Positions 34,346 through 44,448 of a stretch of 64,000 nucleotides of DNA are shown piece after piece. Both the position numbers and the translations under genes were made by a program. The notes under the pieces are model-generated. The model did no database searches and had not been told where the DNA came from. It saw only the letters and a list, made by a program, of their open reading frames with translations. Numbering within the stretch: the stretch's first letter is position 1; each line of letters begins with the position of its first letter. The DNA is from G963675935 sp963803125 (GTDB lineage: Bacteria; Planctomycetota; Planctomycetia; Pirellulales; Thermoguttaceae): the NCBI GenBank assembly GCA_963803125.1, contig CAWDLR010000003.1:2542001-2606000 (forward strand), given 5' to 3'.

Positions 34346-35547
34346 ATGCCCGACTTCCAATACACCGGCCGCGACCAGACCGGCCAGCGACTGAACGGCG
34401 AGATCACGGCGGCCAGCCGCGGCGAGGCGGTGGCGGCGCTGGCCACGCAGCAGATTTTCCCACTGCAAGTCGAAGAGGCGTCCCATGCCGTCAGTCCGCT
34501 CCGCGTGCGCCGCGTGCCCACGCAATTGCTGGCCGTCACCTACGCTCAAATGGCCGATCTGCTCCGCAGCGGCGTGCCGCTGCTGCGATCGCTGGAAGTA
34601 ATCCAAAAGCAGACGTCCCACGCCGGACTGAAGTCGATCGTCGACGAGATTCGCCGACAAGTCGAAGACGGCAGCACGCTGGCCGATGCGATGGCACAAT
34701 TTCAGCCGGTGCTGGGCGAAATGGCCGTGAGCATGGTCCGCGCCGGCGGCGAAGGCGGGTTCCTGGAAGAGGCGCTGGCGCGGGTGGCCGAATTCACCGA
34801 GTCTCAGGATGACCTGAAAAAGCGGACGATCGGCGCTATCGTCTATCCCGCCTTCCTGGCGGTCGCCGGCACAGTCATCGTTATCGTCCTGGTGGTCTTC
34901 TTCGTGCCCAAATTCGGCGAGCTGTTCGCGCGGCTTCGCGAGCGCGGCGAATTGCCGTTTCTCACCGAGGCGCTGCTGAGCACGAGTTCCGGTTTGCGGA
35001 GGTACGGGGTGCTGTTGTTGGCGGCGATTGTCGGCGGCGTTTGGTGGGTGCGCCGCTGGTTGCGAACCGAGGCGGGCCGTTGGTGGCAAGACCGCATTCG
35101 CCTCCGCCTGCCGCTTTTGGGGCCGGTCTTCCTCGGGTTGGCCGTCGCCCGCTTCTGCCGCGTGTTGGGAACGCTGTTGCACAACGGCGTGCCGATCCTG
35201 CGTTCGCTGGAGATTTCCCGCGACGCCACCGGCAACCGCGTGCTGGCCGCCGCCATCGGCGACGCCACCGAGAACATCTCCGCCGGCCAATCGCTTGCCG
35301 CTCCTCTGGGGGCCAGCGGAAAATTCCCCCCGTGGTGGTCGAAATGATCGCCGTGGCCGAACAGGCCAACAATTTGGAGAACGTCTTGCTTTCGGTGGCA
35401 GACTCGATGGAACGCCGCACCTGGCGCCGACTCGATTTGACCGTCCGTCTGATCGAACCCATTCTGCTGCTCGTGCTGGCGGGAGTGATCCTTATGTTGG
35501 TGATCGCCCTGCTGGTGCCGGTAATCAAGATGAGCGGCATGGTGTGA
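34346..35547 (+). CDS. gspF: Type II secretion inner-membrane protein GspF (frameshifted)
   Basis: About 400 residues once joined. The ATG at 34346 starts 'MPDFQYTGRDQTGQRLNGEI', typical of GspF/PilC. Two GspF domains are visible, the first with 'TYAQMADLLRSGVPLLRSLE' and the second with 'VARFCRVLGTLLHNGVPILR', plus three membrane helices. The first frame ends at 35347 after a C run. The other frame continues with 'VVVEMIAVAEQANNLENVLL' and the last helix to 35547. One missing C in the run at 35326-35331 joins them. It forms the membrane platform for GspE. Confidence 0.9.
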
Positions 35548-35599
35548 CGCGCTTCCGCTGGGATGCACGTGATTACTCCCGGCGGCTCTCACCACGGTC

Positions 35600-35670
35600 T
35601 GCCACTGCTTGGCACAAGCTCGGCCAGCGCCGGGGGTAACGCCCGGCACTGCTTCTGCCAAGCAGTGGCA
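35600..35670. repeat. Inverted repeat TGCCACTGCTTGGCA
   Basis: 15-bp perfect arms (35600-35614 and 35656-35670) with a second, shorter GC palindrome between them, just after gspF. In the 325-base gap before gspD this is the only structure seen. Confidence 0.85.
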
Positions 35671-35872
35671 CACCGAGTGGTCCTCAGCGATAAGCTGCGA
35701 AATCTGGAGAGCTTGGGTTCTATTGAATCAGAACTTTTTTGTTTCTCTTGGAGAACTGCGCAAAGTTTGCCGATTATCCGTCCTGCGAAGGTAGTATTGC
35801 TGCGCATCGGATGCGCGGGAGGGGGGAAGCGGGGTTCCAAACGATCGGCCGATCAATAAGGAACAACTCCAA

Positions 35873-38800
35873 GTGAATCCAGTACACAGGACAAGCACTT
35901 GCCGGCAGCCCTCTCGACGCGTGCTCTGCACGGCTCTTGGGCTAATTGCGATCTCTTTCCTCACCGCCTGTTCCGCCTCGGCACAAAACGACGTGACCGT
36001 CCACGTCTACTCTTGCCCGACCGGCCAGGCGCCGGCTACCGCCGACCGCCTGCGAACGGAGTTTGGCGTCTTCAGCGGAGTTCGAATCGCGGCCGACGAG
36101 CGGACCTCGCAGGTCATCGTGCAGGCCCCGGCGGAGATCCAGTCGCGTGTCGGCCAACGGCTGGCGGCGGCTGCCCCGGCCGCGGCCCGGCAAGGGGACA
36201 ATCGAGAGATCCCGGCGGTTGCGCCTCAGTCGCAGAGCATTACGCTCCGCTACGCAACGGCCCAGCAGATTGATCGCGCTCTGTCGAGCGTACTGGGCGG
36301 CCGACTGAGCGCGATGCCGGCCGAACGCCCGTCGGCAAAGCAATATCGTCTGGCGCTCTCCGGCGGGCGGATCGACGTGACGATCGACCAGGCGGCCTCC
36401 AAGGTGGATATCGAGGGCCCTGGCCCACTGTTGGGCGCGTTTGCCCGTCTGATCCAAGTCCTCGACAGCCCGAGTGAGGCTGGCGGCAGAGACATCCGTT
36501 TCCTCTCGCTCAAATCGGCGCCGTCGCCGAGCATTCGGCAGGTGGCCGAGGCGGTTGGCAATTCGGGAGGTCAGCAGCCGGCGTCCTTGCCGTTGGCGGC
36601 GACGCTCTTTCAGCCGCGGGAAGGAACAGCGCCGGCCGAGCAGCCGCCGCGGACGCCCCCGCCGGCGCCGCCCGTCATCAATGTTCCGCCGGCAGGGCCG
36701 GGAGCGGGTCCCGGACATGCGGCCCTGCTCGGCCCAGTGCAGATCGAGATGCTCGACGGCCTGGATGTGCTCGTGCTCCGCGGCGTTACCCAGGACGTCG
36801 AGCAGGTGATGAAGATCATCAACGAGATCGAGCGGCTCAGCGCCGAGACGAAACCTCAGGTGGAGGTTTTGCCGCTGCGAAACGTCGATTGTCAGTCAAT
36901 GACCACGCTGGTGCAGCAGGTCTACACCGACGTCTTTCTGCAACGGCAGGGCGCCGTGAGCATCACGCCCTTGGTCAAACCGAACGCCATGTTGATTGTG
37001 GGCAAGCGGGAGAACGTGCGGACGGTGTCCGACCTGGTCGAGCGGCTCGATCAACCGGTGGACCCCAACACGCAGTTCCAGGTGTTCCATCTCAAGTACG
37101 CCTCGGCGCTGACGGTGCAGTCCACGATCCAGCAGTTCTATCAGGACCGGGCGCCGCAGAACACGCCCACGCTGGCAATGACCGTGCGGGTGATCGCCGA
37201 CACCCGCTCGAGCGCCGTGATCGTCCAGGCCGCCCCGCGGGACATGGCCGAGGTGGCCGATCTGATCCACCGCCTGGACACGATCAATAGCGCCGCGGTG
37301 AATGAGGTCCGCATTATCCAGTTGAAGCATGCGTCGGCGTCAGACGTGGCCGCCACGTTGATGGAGGCGATCGGCGCCGCCACCGGCGGCCGCACGACTC
37401 AAGCTGGCGGGCCGATGCAGCAGGGCGGTCCCACGGGTCAACCCGGCGCGGCTACGGCCAGCCGCCAGTCGAGCGAGCAGCGCGCGGCGATGCTCCGCTT
37501 CTTGACCGTCGACGCCGAGGAGCGAAGGATGCTGTTGAATTCCGGCATTCTCAGCGACGTCCACGTGACGGCCGACACGCGCGCCAACGCCCTGGTCGTT
37601 TCCGCGCCTTCGGAAAACCTGGATTTGCTGGAGGCGATCATCCACCGTCTCGACGACCTGCCCGCGGCCGAGGCGCAAATCAAGGTGTTCACGATCATCA
37701 ACGGCGACGCCAAGAACTTGCAGACGACCCTCGACGCGCTGTTCGCCCTGCAAATGGCGCAGGGCGGGGGACAACAGGCGGGAATGCCGCAGGCGACGGT
37801 CGGCGGCGCCGCCGCCACGCTCGTTCCTCTGCGATTCGCCATCAATACCCGCACCAACAGCATCATCGCCTGCGGGTCGAAAAGCGACCTGGACGTGGTC
37901 GAAGCGGTGCTGACGCGATTGGACGACAACGTCAGAAACCGAAAGAGCGTGGTCATCCGGCTGAAGAACTCGCCAGCCTATAACATCGCGCAGACGGTCA
38001 ACAGTTTCCTCGCCTCCGAGCGACAAATGGAGCAGCAGTCCCCAGGCATGACCAGTGCCTTCGAGCAGATCGAGCGCGAAGTGGTGGTGGTGTCGGAGAC
38101 CGTCACCAACAGCCTGGTGCTCAGCGCCACGCCGCGGTTCTTCGACGAGATCAAGGCGATCATCGACCAACTCGATGCCCGGCCGCCGATGGTGATGATC
38201 CAGGTGCTGATCGCCCAGATCGATCTGGGCAGCACCAACGAGTTCGGCATCGAGCTCGGCTTGCAGGACTCGGTGTTGTTCGACCGCAGTTCGCTGCAAA
38301 ACATCCAGTACTCGTCGACCACGGTGCCGAATGGGACCACGGTGCAGAGCATCGCCTCGGCCGATCTGAATCCCGGCTTCAACTTCAACAGCACGCAGCC
38401 GCTGGGCAACACCAGCGTGTCCACTTCGGATCCGGCCTCGGTCGGCGGGCAGAGCCTGTCCAATTTCTCGCTCGGGCGGAGCAACTCCACGCTCGGCTAC
38501 GGCGGCCTCGTCCTCTCGCTGTCCAGCGAGAACATCACCGCCCTGATCCGCGCGTTGGCCGAAAACCACCGCATCGAAGTCCTGCAACGACCGCAGATCA
38601 TGACACTGGACAATCAGCAAGCTTACGTCCTGGTCGGCCAGAGCGTGCCGACGATCAGCAGCGTCAACACGACAACGACCGGCATCAGCAACTCGGTGCA
38701 GCAGCAGAACGTCGGCCTGAGTCTCCTTGTGTGGCCGCGAATTAGCCCCGACGGCCTGATCGTCATGCAGATCGACGCCGAGAAATCAGCCTTGGAGTCC

Positions 38801-39694
38801 GACTCTACCGGCATCCCGATTTACGCCTCGAACAACGGCACGGTCATCCGCTCGCCGATCATCGATAAAACCACGGCGCAAACGACCGTCAGCGCCATGA
38901 GCGGGCAGACGGTAGTGCTGGGCGGACTGATCGCCAAGAGCACGAACGAATCGCACCGTAAGGTGCCGTTGTTGGGTGATGTGCCGGTGTTGAAGTACCT
39001 TTTCCGCTTCGACACCACCACCACCGCCCGGACCGAGTTGCTGATCATCATGACGCCACACATCGTCAAGAACGAAGCCGACGCCGACACGATCAAGCAG
39101 GCGGAGGCGGCTCGAATGAGCTGGTGCCTGTGCGACGTGACCGCGATGTACGGCGAGGCCGGCCTGCGGCGACGCTGCGACAACTGGTCGGACGCCGAGA
39201 CCAAGGTGATCTATCCCGACATGAAATACGAACCGGGCTCGCTGCCTGCGGAAAGGGAGGAACCCGAGCAGGTTCCCACGCCGGCCGGCACGTCGGCACA
39301 ACCGTCGCAGCAGCCGCCGTCGGCCAATCCGCCGGGCCCGCCGCCGACGCGGGGACCGGCGGTGCTCGCGCCCGGCTCGAACGCGATTCGGCCGGTGCCG
39401 CCCGTCGGCGGCGAGTCGCTGCCTAACCCGCCGGAGGTGGAACTCCGTCGCCGCTGGATGGAATATCAGGCCCAACACGCGCCGAAGGGCTTGCCCGCAC
39501 AGCAGGGGCCGATCCAGCCGGCGGTCTATCAACAACCATCGAGTCCAGACGCCGCCCAGCCGGCGACCTATCAGCAGCCGATGCCGCCACAGCAGCCGGC
39601 TCCGGCGCAGCAGCCGGCTCCGGCGCAGCAGTGGGCGCCACCGCCGCAGCCGACCCCGGCGCAGCAGCCGTATCAAGGTTCGTTCTCTCGTTAG
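35873..39694 (+). CDS. gspD: Type II secretion secretin GspD
   Basis: 1273 residues from a GTG at 35873 (AAGGAA upstream), much longer than the usual 650-800. The signal sequence ends 'ISFLTACSASAQ', so it could be a lipoprotein (LTAC) or use signal peptidase I. Residues about 40-760 hold repeated N1/NolW domains, more than the usual three. The secretin core is about 765-1070 with 'PPMVMIQVLIAQIDL', 'RIEVLQRPQIMTLDNQQAYV' and 'RKVPLLGDVPVLKYLFR'. A Pro/Gln-rich tail follows. It forms the outer-membrane pore. The extra N-domains suggest a long periplasmic channel. Confidence 0.94.
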   Translation: MNPVHRTSTCRQPSRRVLCTALGLIAISFLTACSASAQNDVTVHVYSCPTGQAPATADRLRTEFGVFSGVRIAADERTSQVIVQAPAEIQSRVGQRLAAAAPAAARQGDNREIPAVAPQSQSITLRYATAQQIDRALSSVLGGRLSAMPAERPSAKQYRLALSGGRIDVTIDQAASKVDIEGPGPLLGAFARLIQVLDSPSEAGGRDIRFLSLKSAPSPSIRQVAEAVGNSGGQQPASLPLAATLFQPREGTAPAEQPPRTPPPAPPVINVPPAGPGAGPGHAALLGPVQIEMLDGLDVLVLRGVTQDVEQVMKIINEIERLSAETKPQVEVLPLRNVDCQSMTTLVQQVYTDVFLQRQGAVSITPLVKPNAMLIVGKRENVRTVSDLVERLDQPVDPNTQFQVFHLKYASALTVQSTIQQFYQDRAPQNTPTLAMTVRVIADTRSSAVIVQAAPRDMAEVADLIHRLDTINSAAVNEVRIIQLKHASASDVAATLMEAIGAATGGRTTQAGGPMQQGGPTGQPGAATASRQSSEQRAAMLRFLTVDAEERRMLLNSGILSDVHVTADTRANALVVSAPSENLDLLEAIIHRLDDLPAAEAQIKVFTIINGDAKNLQTTLDALFALQMAQGGGQQAGMPQATVGGAAATLVPLRFAINTRTNSIIACGSKSDLDVVEAVLTRLDDNVRNRKSVVIRLKNSPAYNIAQTVNSFLASERQMEQQSPGMTSAFEQIEREVVVVSETVTNSLVLSATPRFFDEIKAIIDQLDARPPMVMIQVLIAQIDLGSTNEFGIELGLQDSVLFDRSSLQNIQYSSTTVPNGTTVQSIASADLNPGFNFNSTQPLGNTSVSTSDPASVGGQSLSNFSLGRSNSTLGYGGLVLSLSSENITALIRALAENHRIEVLQRPQIMTLDNQQAYVLVGQSVPTISSVNTTTTGISNSVQQQNVGLSLLVWPRISPDGLIVMQIDAEKSALESDSTGIPIYASNNGTVIRSPIIDKTTAQTTVSAMSGQTVVLGGLIAKSTNESHRKVPLLGDVPVLKYLFRFDTTTTARTELLIIMTPHIVKNEADADTIKQAEAARMSWCLCDVTAMYGEAGLRRRCDNWSDAETKVIYPDMKYEPGSLPAEREEPEQVPTPAGTSAQPSQQPPSANPPGPPPTRGPAVLAPGSNAIRPVPPVGGESLPNPPEVELRRRWMEYQAQHAPKGLPAQQGPIQPAVYQQPSSPDAAQPATYQQPMPPQQPAPAQQPAPAQQWAPPPQPTPAQQPYQGSFSR

Positions 39695-39704
39695 GAAACG
39701 TCGA

Positions 39705-39755
39705 GTCGCCTTTCGCTCCGCCAAAGCGGCGTGCTTTCGCGGAGCGAAAGGCGAC
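39705..39755. repeat. Perfect 16-bp inverted repeat after gspD
   Basis: Arms GTCGCCTTTCGCTCCG (39705-39720) and its inverse (39740-39755) enclose a 19-base centre. It starts 11 bases after gspD and ends 34 bases before the next gene. There is no T run, so its role as a terminator is doubtful. Confidence 0.88.
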
Positions 39756-39788
39756 AGTAATAGCCCTGTCACCGCAAAGGGATTCCGC

Positions 39789-40916
39789 ATGTTGGCCGCG
39801 TACAGAAGACCTGTCCGTTTTGCTCCGCGGAGCCTGCGCAAGGCTCTCGGCGGCCTGTTGATTCTGGGATGGCTTGCGGCGGCGGCGCACGCCGAGTTGT
39901 GGCGGCCGTGGCCGTTTGGCGATGACAAGCCCGGCAAACCGGAGCGGGTCGTCGCCATGTGGACCGACACCGTGCTGACGCGGAGCGACACGCCGCCGGT
40001 ACGGGGTTTCGGCGGGCGGTTGATGTTTTACGAGGGAAAGAAGGAGAGCCCCATCAAGGTCGAAGGCACGCTGGTGGTCTACGCTTTCGACGAGAACGGC
40101 CGCGATCCGGGCAGCGCCCGGCCCGACCGAAAATACATCGTTACGCAGCAGCAGCTTCCCGCCCACTACAGCAAATCGAAGATCGGGCATTCCTACAGCG
40201 TGTGGATTCCCTGGGACGAAGTGGGGGGCGTACAAAAGGAGATCTCGCTGATTGTGCGTTTCGAGCCGAAGAACGGCGCCGCGATCGTGGGAGAACAGCG
40301 GCGGCTGCTGCTGCCGGGCAAACCTCCCCGCCCGCGAACGGCCGGTGCAGTGGCGATCCCTTCCGTGGGGAACTACCCCGCGGCGACGGGCGACGCGGCC
40401 ACGGCGTACGGCGGCGTGCGATGCGCCTCTTATGAAGCCCCGATGACCGCCGGCGAGGCAATGCAACAGTACGACAGCGGGCGGCCGCGGCGAATGGCGA
40501 CCGCGACCATCGCGATTCCGCCGGAGATGGCCGCGCGGGCGCCGAGCGGCGGAACGGCAGGGGGTAACTGGCAACAACAGCAGCCGGCCGCATCACAAAC
40601 GTACGCGCCGCCGACGCCTTGGTGGGCTTGGCAAGTCCCTAGCGCGACGCGGCCGGCCTACCAGCCGCCCCAGCAGCAGTCGCAGGCGAGCCCGCAGACG
40701 GCTTCACAGGCTTCGCCGAACCCGCCACCATTAATTGGTTATCCACTTGGTCGACAGCGGCCTCTAGGCGCGCCACCCGCTCCGCTAAGTCACGATCGTG
40801 CTCAGTGGCCACAACTCCCCGAAGGATCGCAGTTCGCCCCCGGACCTCAACCTGGTTCTGGCTGCGCCAATGGATCCCCGGCAAACCCGCCAACCGCTTG
40901 GTCACCGCAGAATTGA
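39789..40916 (+). CDS. Conserved secreted protein after gspD, 3' end overlaps opposite gene
   Basis: 375 residues with a signal-like N-terminus (ALGGLLILGWLAAAAHAEL). A compact domain (about 45-175) contains 'RVVAMWTDTVLTRSDTPPVR', 'LVVYAFDENGRDP' and 'KIGHSYSVWIPWDEVGGVQK', and a Pro/Gln-rich tail follows. I know no name for this domain. From about residue 284 the frame is antisense to the BON gene on the other strand and becomes unlike the rest, so the original stop may have been lost. Position right after gspD suggests an accessory secretion role. Confidence 0.65.
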   Translation: MLAAYRRPVRFAPRSLRKALGGLLILGWLAAAAHAELWRPWPFGDDKPGKPERVVAMWTDTVLTRSDTPPVRGFGGRLMFYEGKKESPIKVEGTLVVYAFDENGRDPGSARPDRKYIVTQQQLPAHYSKSKIGHSYSVWIPWDEVGGVQKEISLIVRFEPKNGAAIVGEQRRLLLPGKPPRPRTAGAVAIPSVGNYPAATGDAATAYGGVRCASYEAPMTAGEAMQQYDSGRPRRMATATIAIPPEMAARAPSGGTAGGNWQQQQPAASQTYAPPTPWWAWQVPSATRPAYQPPQQQSQASPQTASQASPNPPPLIGYPLGRQRPLGAPPAPLSHDRAQWPQLPEGSQFAPGPQPGSGCANGSPANPPTAWSPQN

Positions 40917-41535
40917 GTTGCGGCGAAAGCGGCGGGGAGTTCGTGAAGCCCACGGTCCAGACGGTGCGAATTGCGGTGCTGCCGCTGCTTCGCATGTTTC
41001 CTTGACCGTTGGGATACTGTCCCGAGTCATTCGGATACATGGATGAGTTATTGCCGAGACCGGACATTCCCGACCCCAGTCCTTGCATGCCGGGCATGCC
41101 GAGCCCTGACGTGCCGCCGAGCCCGGTCATCCCCGTGCCCATGCCCGTGCTGTTGGCTTGGGCGGCACCGACGAAGCCGCGTCCGGTCAACTGCTGTTGG
41201 TTGACGCCGACGAACGATTGCCCGCCGTAGCCCGAACCCATCGAGCTCATACCCATCGAGGAGCCGAAGCTCCCCATGCCGCTCGACATGTTGCCGAATC
41301 CGCTGCTGCCCATTCCCAGTCCCGTTCCCATTCCGCTCCCCATTCCCATTCCGCCGAGGCCGGAGCCGGAGGAACTGCCGAAACTGCCGAGTGAGGAGCT
41401 GCCGAAGGAGCCGAGGCCAGAACTGCCCGAGCCGAGGCTGCTGCGGCCGCCGCTTGACAACTGCCCCCACGCCGCCCGCGGCTCACTGGCCAGGGCCGCC
41501 AACAAAACCGCCGAAATTGCAAGAGTCCATCGCAT
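40639..41535 (-). CDS. Secreted Gly/Ser/Met-rich BON-domain protein
   Basis: 298 residues from the ATG at 41535, with a signal peptide (LAISAVLLAALASEPRAAWG). Residues about 28-185 are low-complexity Gly, Ser and Met. The C-terminal part (about 200-275) is a BON domain (IHWRSQNQVEVRGRTAILRG ... LEAAVDQVDNQLMV). It is the last gene of the minus-strand secretion operon, 128 bases after gspM, with a strong palindrome in between. It overlaps the plus-strand gene by 278 bases. Confidence 0.75.
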   Translation of the reverse strand: MRWTLAISAVLLAALASEPRAAWGQLSSGGRSSLGSGSSGLGSFGSSSLGSFGSSSGSGLGGMGMGSGMGTGLGMGSSGFGNMSSGMGSFGSSMGMSSMGSGYGGQSFVGVNQQQLTGRGFVGAAQANSTGMGTGMTGLGGTSGLGMPGMQGLGSGMSGLGNNSSMYPNDSGQYPNGQGNMRSSGSTAIRTVWTVGFTNSPPLSPQLNSAVTKRLAGLPGIHWRSQNQVEVRGRTAILRGVVATEHDRDLAERVARLEAAVDQVDNQLMVAGSAKPVKPSAGSPATAAGAAGRPAASR

Positions 41536-41554
41536 GACCAAGTCTCCTAGACCG

Positions 41555-41610
41555 GTAGGTTATGCTTCAGCATAACAAAAAGTGAGCTGTTATGCTGAAG
41601 CATAACCTAC
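41555..41610. repeat. Perfect 22-bp inverted repeat
   Basis: Arms 41555-41576 and 41589-41610 (starting GTAGGTTATGCTTCAGCATA) with a 12-base A/G-rich loop. Each arm has its own short palindrome. It lies between gspM and the BON gene, in the leader of the latter. Confidence 0.9.
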
Positions 41611-41662
41611 GGGATTGCTTACCCCAACAGTAACAGTATCGTACACCGTTTCGACGAAATCG

Positions 41663-42610
41663 TCAATTCTTGCCGTATCCCTCAACTTCGATGCCGCCGC
41701 GAAGGTTGTCGCCGTCGTGCAGTCGGCGGCGATGGCCGTCGTAATCGAGGGTAACTTCGCGGCCGGGGTCGATCTTGCGAATCGTCCCGCCGTGTTCGCC
41801 GACCTTGAACTTGCCGCCTTCCTGCAATTGCCACACCTTGCCCCCCATCCGATCCTGAATCCATACCTGGCGGAAGCCGTCAACCTCGGTAAACCCGGTT
41901 ACAAAGGTAAACTGTGCGGTATCGACGGGCTGCGGTTTCTCGGGAGTCTTGTCCGCCATAGTCCCTCGGGGCGGCGGCGTGTAGCGGGCAAACAAATTCC
42001 GCTTGACGATCGGGTCGCGGTAATCGTCGACCTTGGTCAACTTCAGCCCTGTCCCCTTCTCCTTGCTAAGCTGGTCCTTGCGGTCGGCGTTGGGCAACGA
42101 CAACGCCTCGATCGTAATGCCCACGTCCAACTCGCTGCTGTGCTCGACGGGCTTCATCGTCAAGATGCGAATCTGATGCAGATGACCCGCACTGTAGAAG
42201 TCGTAGAGGAACTGCGTCAGGTCGGCCAACGACACATGGCCGCGAACCGTGAACTTCATCCGCGTATAGATGTTGGCCCGCGACTCCATGTTATTCGATT
42301 CGACCGCGAGCGGATGGAAGTGACAGCGGTCGGCCAGGCCCCGCAGCCAGGTCTGGTAGAGCGTCCGCGCCGTGATCCGATCGGAGGGCAACGCCCGCTT
42401 GCGCCAATCCCGCATCAGTTTTTGGTCACGCTGGTCTTCGGTCGCCAGTGCGCGTTTGGTGAGGACCTCCGGCTTCAGGTTTTGCAGGTCGGCGGTAAGC
42501 TCGGTAGAGGAACGGCTCTCGAAGCCGAACAGGAGAAAATAGGCGGCCAGCACGGCCAGCAGTCCGCCGGTGGCGTAGGCCAGGGTCTTCTCGCGGCGTT
42601 GCAGTTTCAT
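41663..42610 (-). CDS. gspM: GspM/PilO-like protein with C-terminal PilP/GspC-like domain
   Basis: 315 residues from the ATG at 42610, which overlaps the gspL stop as ATGA. It has a short cytoplasmic start, one membrane helix (TLAYATGGLLAVLAAYFLLF) and then a PilO/GspM-like coiled coil and ferredoxin-like fold (about 40-190). After 'DPIVKRNLFARYTPPP' a second domain (about 245-310) has 'QVWIQDRMGGKVWQLQEGGK' and 'IRKIDPGREVTLDYDG', the pattern of PilP or the GspC homology region that contacts the secretin. Both domains in one protein would link the inner-membrane platform to GspD. No separate gspC is seen. Confidence 0.75.
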   Translation of the reverse strand: MKLQRREKTLAYATGGLLAVLAAYFLLFGFESRSSTELTADLQNLKPEVLTKRALATEDQRDQKLMRDWRKRALPSDRITARTLYQTWLRGLADRCHFHPLAVESNNMESRANIYTRMKFTVRGHVSLADLTQFLYDFYSAGHLHQIRILTMKPVEHSSELDVGITIEALSLPNADRKDQLSKEKGTGLKLTKVDDYRDPIVKRNLFARYTPPPRGTMADKTPEKPQPVDTAQFTFVTGFTEVDGFRQVWIQDRMGGKVWQLQEGGKFKVGEHGGTIRKIDPGREVTLDYDGHRRRLHDGDNLRGGIEVEGYGKN

Positions 42611-44053
42611 GGCTTCGCCCCCCGATCGAACTTGACGGTGTGGTCGAAGCGCCACGAATACTGCTTGTCGGCGGGGTCTTCGCTGCTGCTCTTGCTGGTG
42701 ATCCGACCGACGCGGGCGCGAATGCGCTCCTCCATCTCTTCGATGACATGAACGTCGCGTGCCGAGCCTCTTAGATCCACTTGGATCTCATCCTGCCGGA
42801 CGGCGAACGACAACTCATGCAGGATCGCGTCTTTGGACCGCGGAAGACCCTTATTCAGGGCGAGAAACCCGTCGAGCCAGTCCGTGTCCTCGGCCGTCCA
42901 TTTCGAGATCGCGGCGGCGGCAGTGCGAGCCATCTTCGCCTCGGGCTTGTTGGCGTCGTTGTCGAGCCGCTTGATCTCATTTTGCAGGTTTTCGACTTCG
43001 CAGGCCAGCAGGTAGTGGTCGATGCGAGCATAGGCGAAGTACGCCAGCAGCAGCACGCCCACGGCCGAGCCGGCCATGATCCACTTCCGCCGCTTGCTGG
43101 GCGGTGCGGGCCGGCGGCGGGGGTGTAAGAAATCGACCGCGGGGGTCTCCTGCCGCAGTTCCGCCTGGCACATGCCCAACAACGGGGCGAAACGCCCGGG
43201 GTGTTCCAGCGGTTTACCGCGCAGGCCCGGGCCGCGATCGAATCCGCCGAACGGATCGAACAACTGCACCGGGATCGATAATTCGGCCTCGACGCTCCGC
43301 GCCAAGTCGGCGTGGATTCCGTCCTGGCCGCAGAGCACGATCGCCGCGACCTTCCGCCCGTTCAACTGGCTCTGCACGGCGGCCATCGTCAGGCGGATTT
43401 CGGCCAAGAGCGCCGGCAAGGGGGGCGAACCGCCGCCAAGCCGCATCGTCCGCAAGAATAACGCCTTGCCGTCGCAGACCGCCGTCAGATCGACCTCGTC
43501 GGAGAGCATATCCACCAGCAGCCGCAACTCCCCCTTTGCCCCGGCCAGGTCGCCGGTCAGCAGCGACGCCGCGGCGCAGGGGCGAAGCAGGAGCCGCTGC
43601 ATCTTGAGGTCCGCCCGCTGGCAAACCGCCTCGATCTGCCGGATCGCCGCCGGACCGATCGCCATCGCCAACACCGTGCGCGGCCCCTCGGTCCCCTGGT
43701 CGATCGGCACAAAGTCCAACAGCCATTTCTCGTCGAGCTCGTTGAACTCCCTGGCGGCCTGAAAATGGACCATATCGGGCAGTTCTTCGTCGGGCGCGGG
43801 GGGAAGTTGAAGCTGACGCAGCTCGATGCTGCCCCGGCCTATGGCGACCAGCGTCGGCGGACGCCCGATGCCGCGAGCGTCCAATTCCTCGGCAATCCGC
43901 CGGCCGACGTGGTCTTCCGCCTCGCCGGCCGCCGCGTCCTCCTCGTTCCAAGGAACCAGGAAGGCGTGCTCGATGAAAATCCGGCTGCCGCGCCGAAGCG
44001 GTGACCACACGGATCTCATGGCTGTTCCATTCGAGGGCGAGAAGTTGAGACAT
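42607..44053 (-). CDS. gspL: GspL/PilM-PilN-like protein (frameshifted near the 5' end)
   Basis: The start ATG at 44053 encodes 'MSQLLALEWNSHEIRVVTAS', a good PilM/GspL start, but this frame fails after about 20 residues. The neighbouring frame then reads 'RIFIEHAFLVPWNEEDAAAG' to the stop at 42607. One missing G at 43988-43989 joins them. An actin-like cytoplasmic region (about 1-330) is followed by a membrane helix (WIMAGSAVGVLLLAYFAYAR) and a PilN-like periplasmic part. It couples the GspE ATPase to the membrane complex. Confidence 0.82.
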
Positions 44054-44173
44054 GCGTCGGGCTCACAGGTTGTCTGTCGCGCCATCTTCGCAGTTGGAGT
44101 GACAGTTGCACTTCCAACTCAACCGTGCCTGGGCGACACAATCGAAATCACATCACACGAGATCGGGTACGTG

Positions 44174-44327
44174 CTTTTTCACTAGCCCAGGCGTTTACGC
44201 CCGGGAGCGAAGAACCCACACCACCGCGCTTTTTCGACTGGTCCCCTTAAGGGGACCGAATAGAAAAGGAACAGGGGATAAGGCGGCCCTTCCGACCCAG
44301 GCGTGAACGCCTGGGCTAGTGAAAAGA
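44174..44327. repeat. Palindromic element between gspL and gspK, TTTTCACTAGCCCAGGCG family
   Basis: The arms CTTTTCACTAGCCCAGGCG and its inverse enclose a smaller hairpin (GGTCCCCTTAAGGGGACC). The same outer arms occur in the gspJ leader at 47259-47755. The rest of the 395-base gap has no gene. Confidence 0.88.
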
Positions 44328-44448
44328 CGCGATATCAACGTCGAACTCGGAGAACTCCTTCAATTGTCAGTGCTGGACGGCATTGCAGCAAAACGTTTTC
44401 ACTCCACCCCTTATGTCGAGGCATAACTCATGGGTTCACAACTTGGAT

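Noticed and set aside
38786..39991. 401-codon minus-strand frame across the end of gspD
   Set aside because: Very Arg-rich and antisense to the secretin core and tail.
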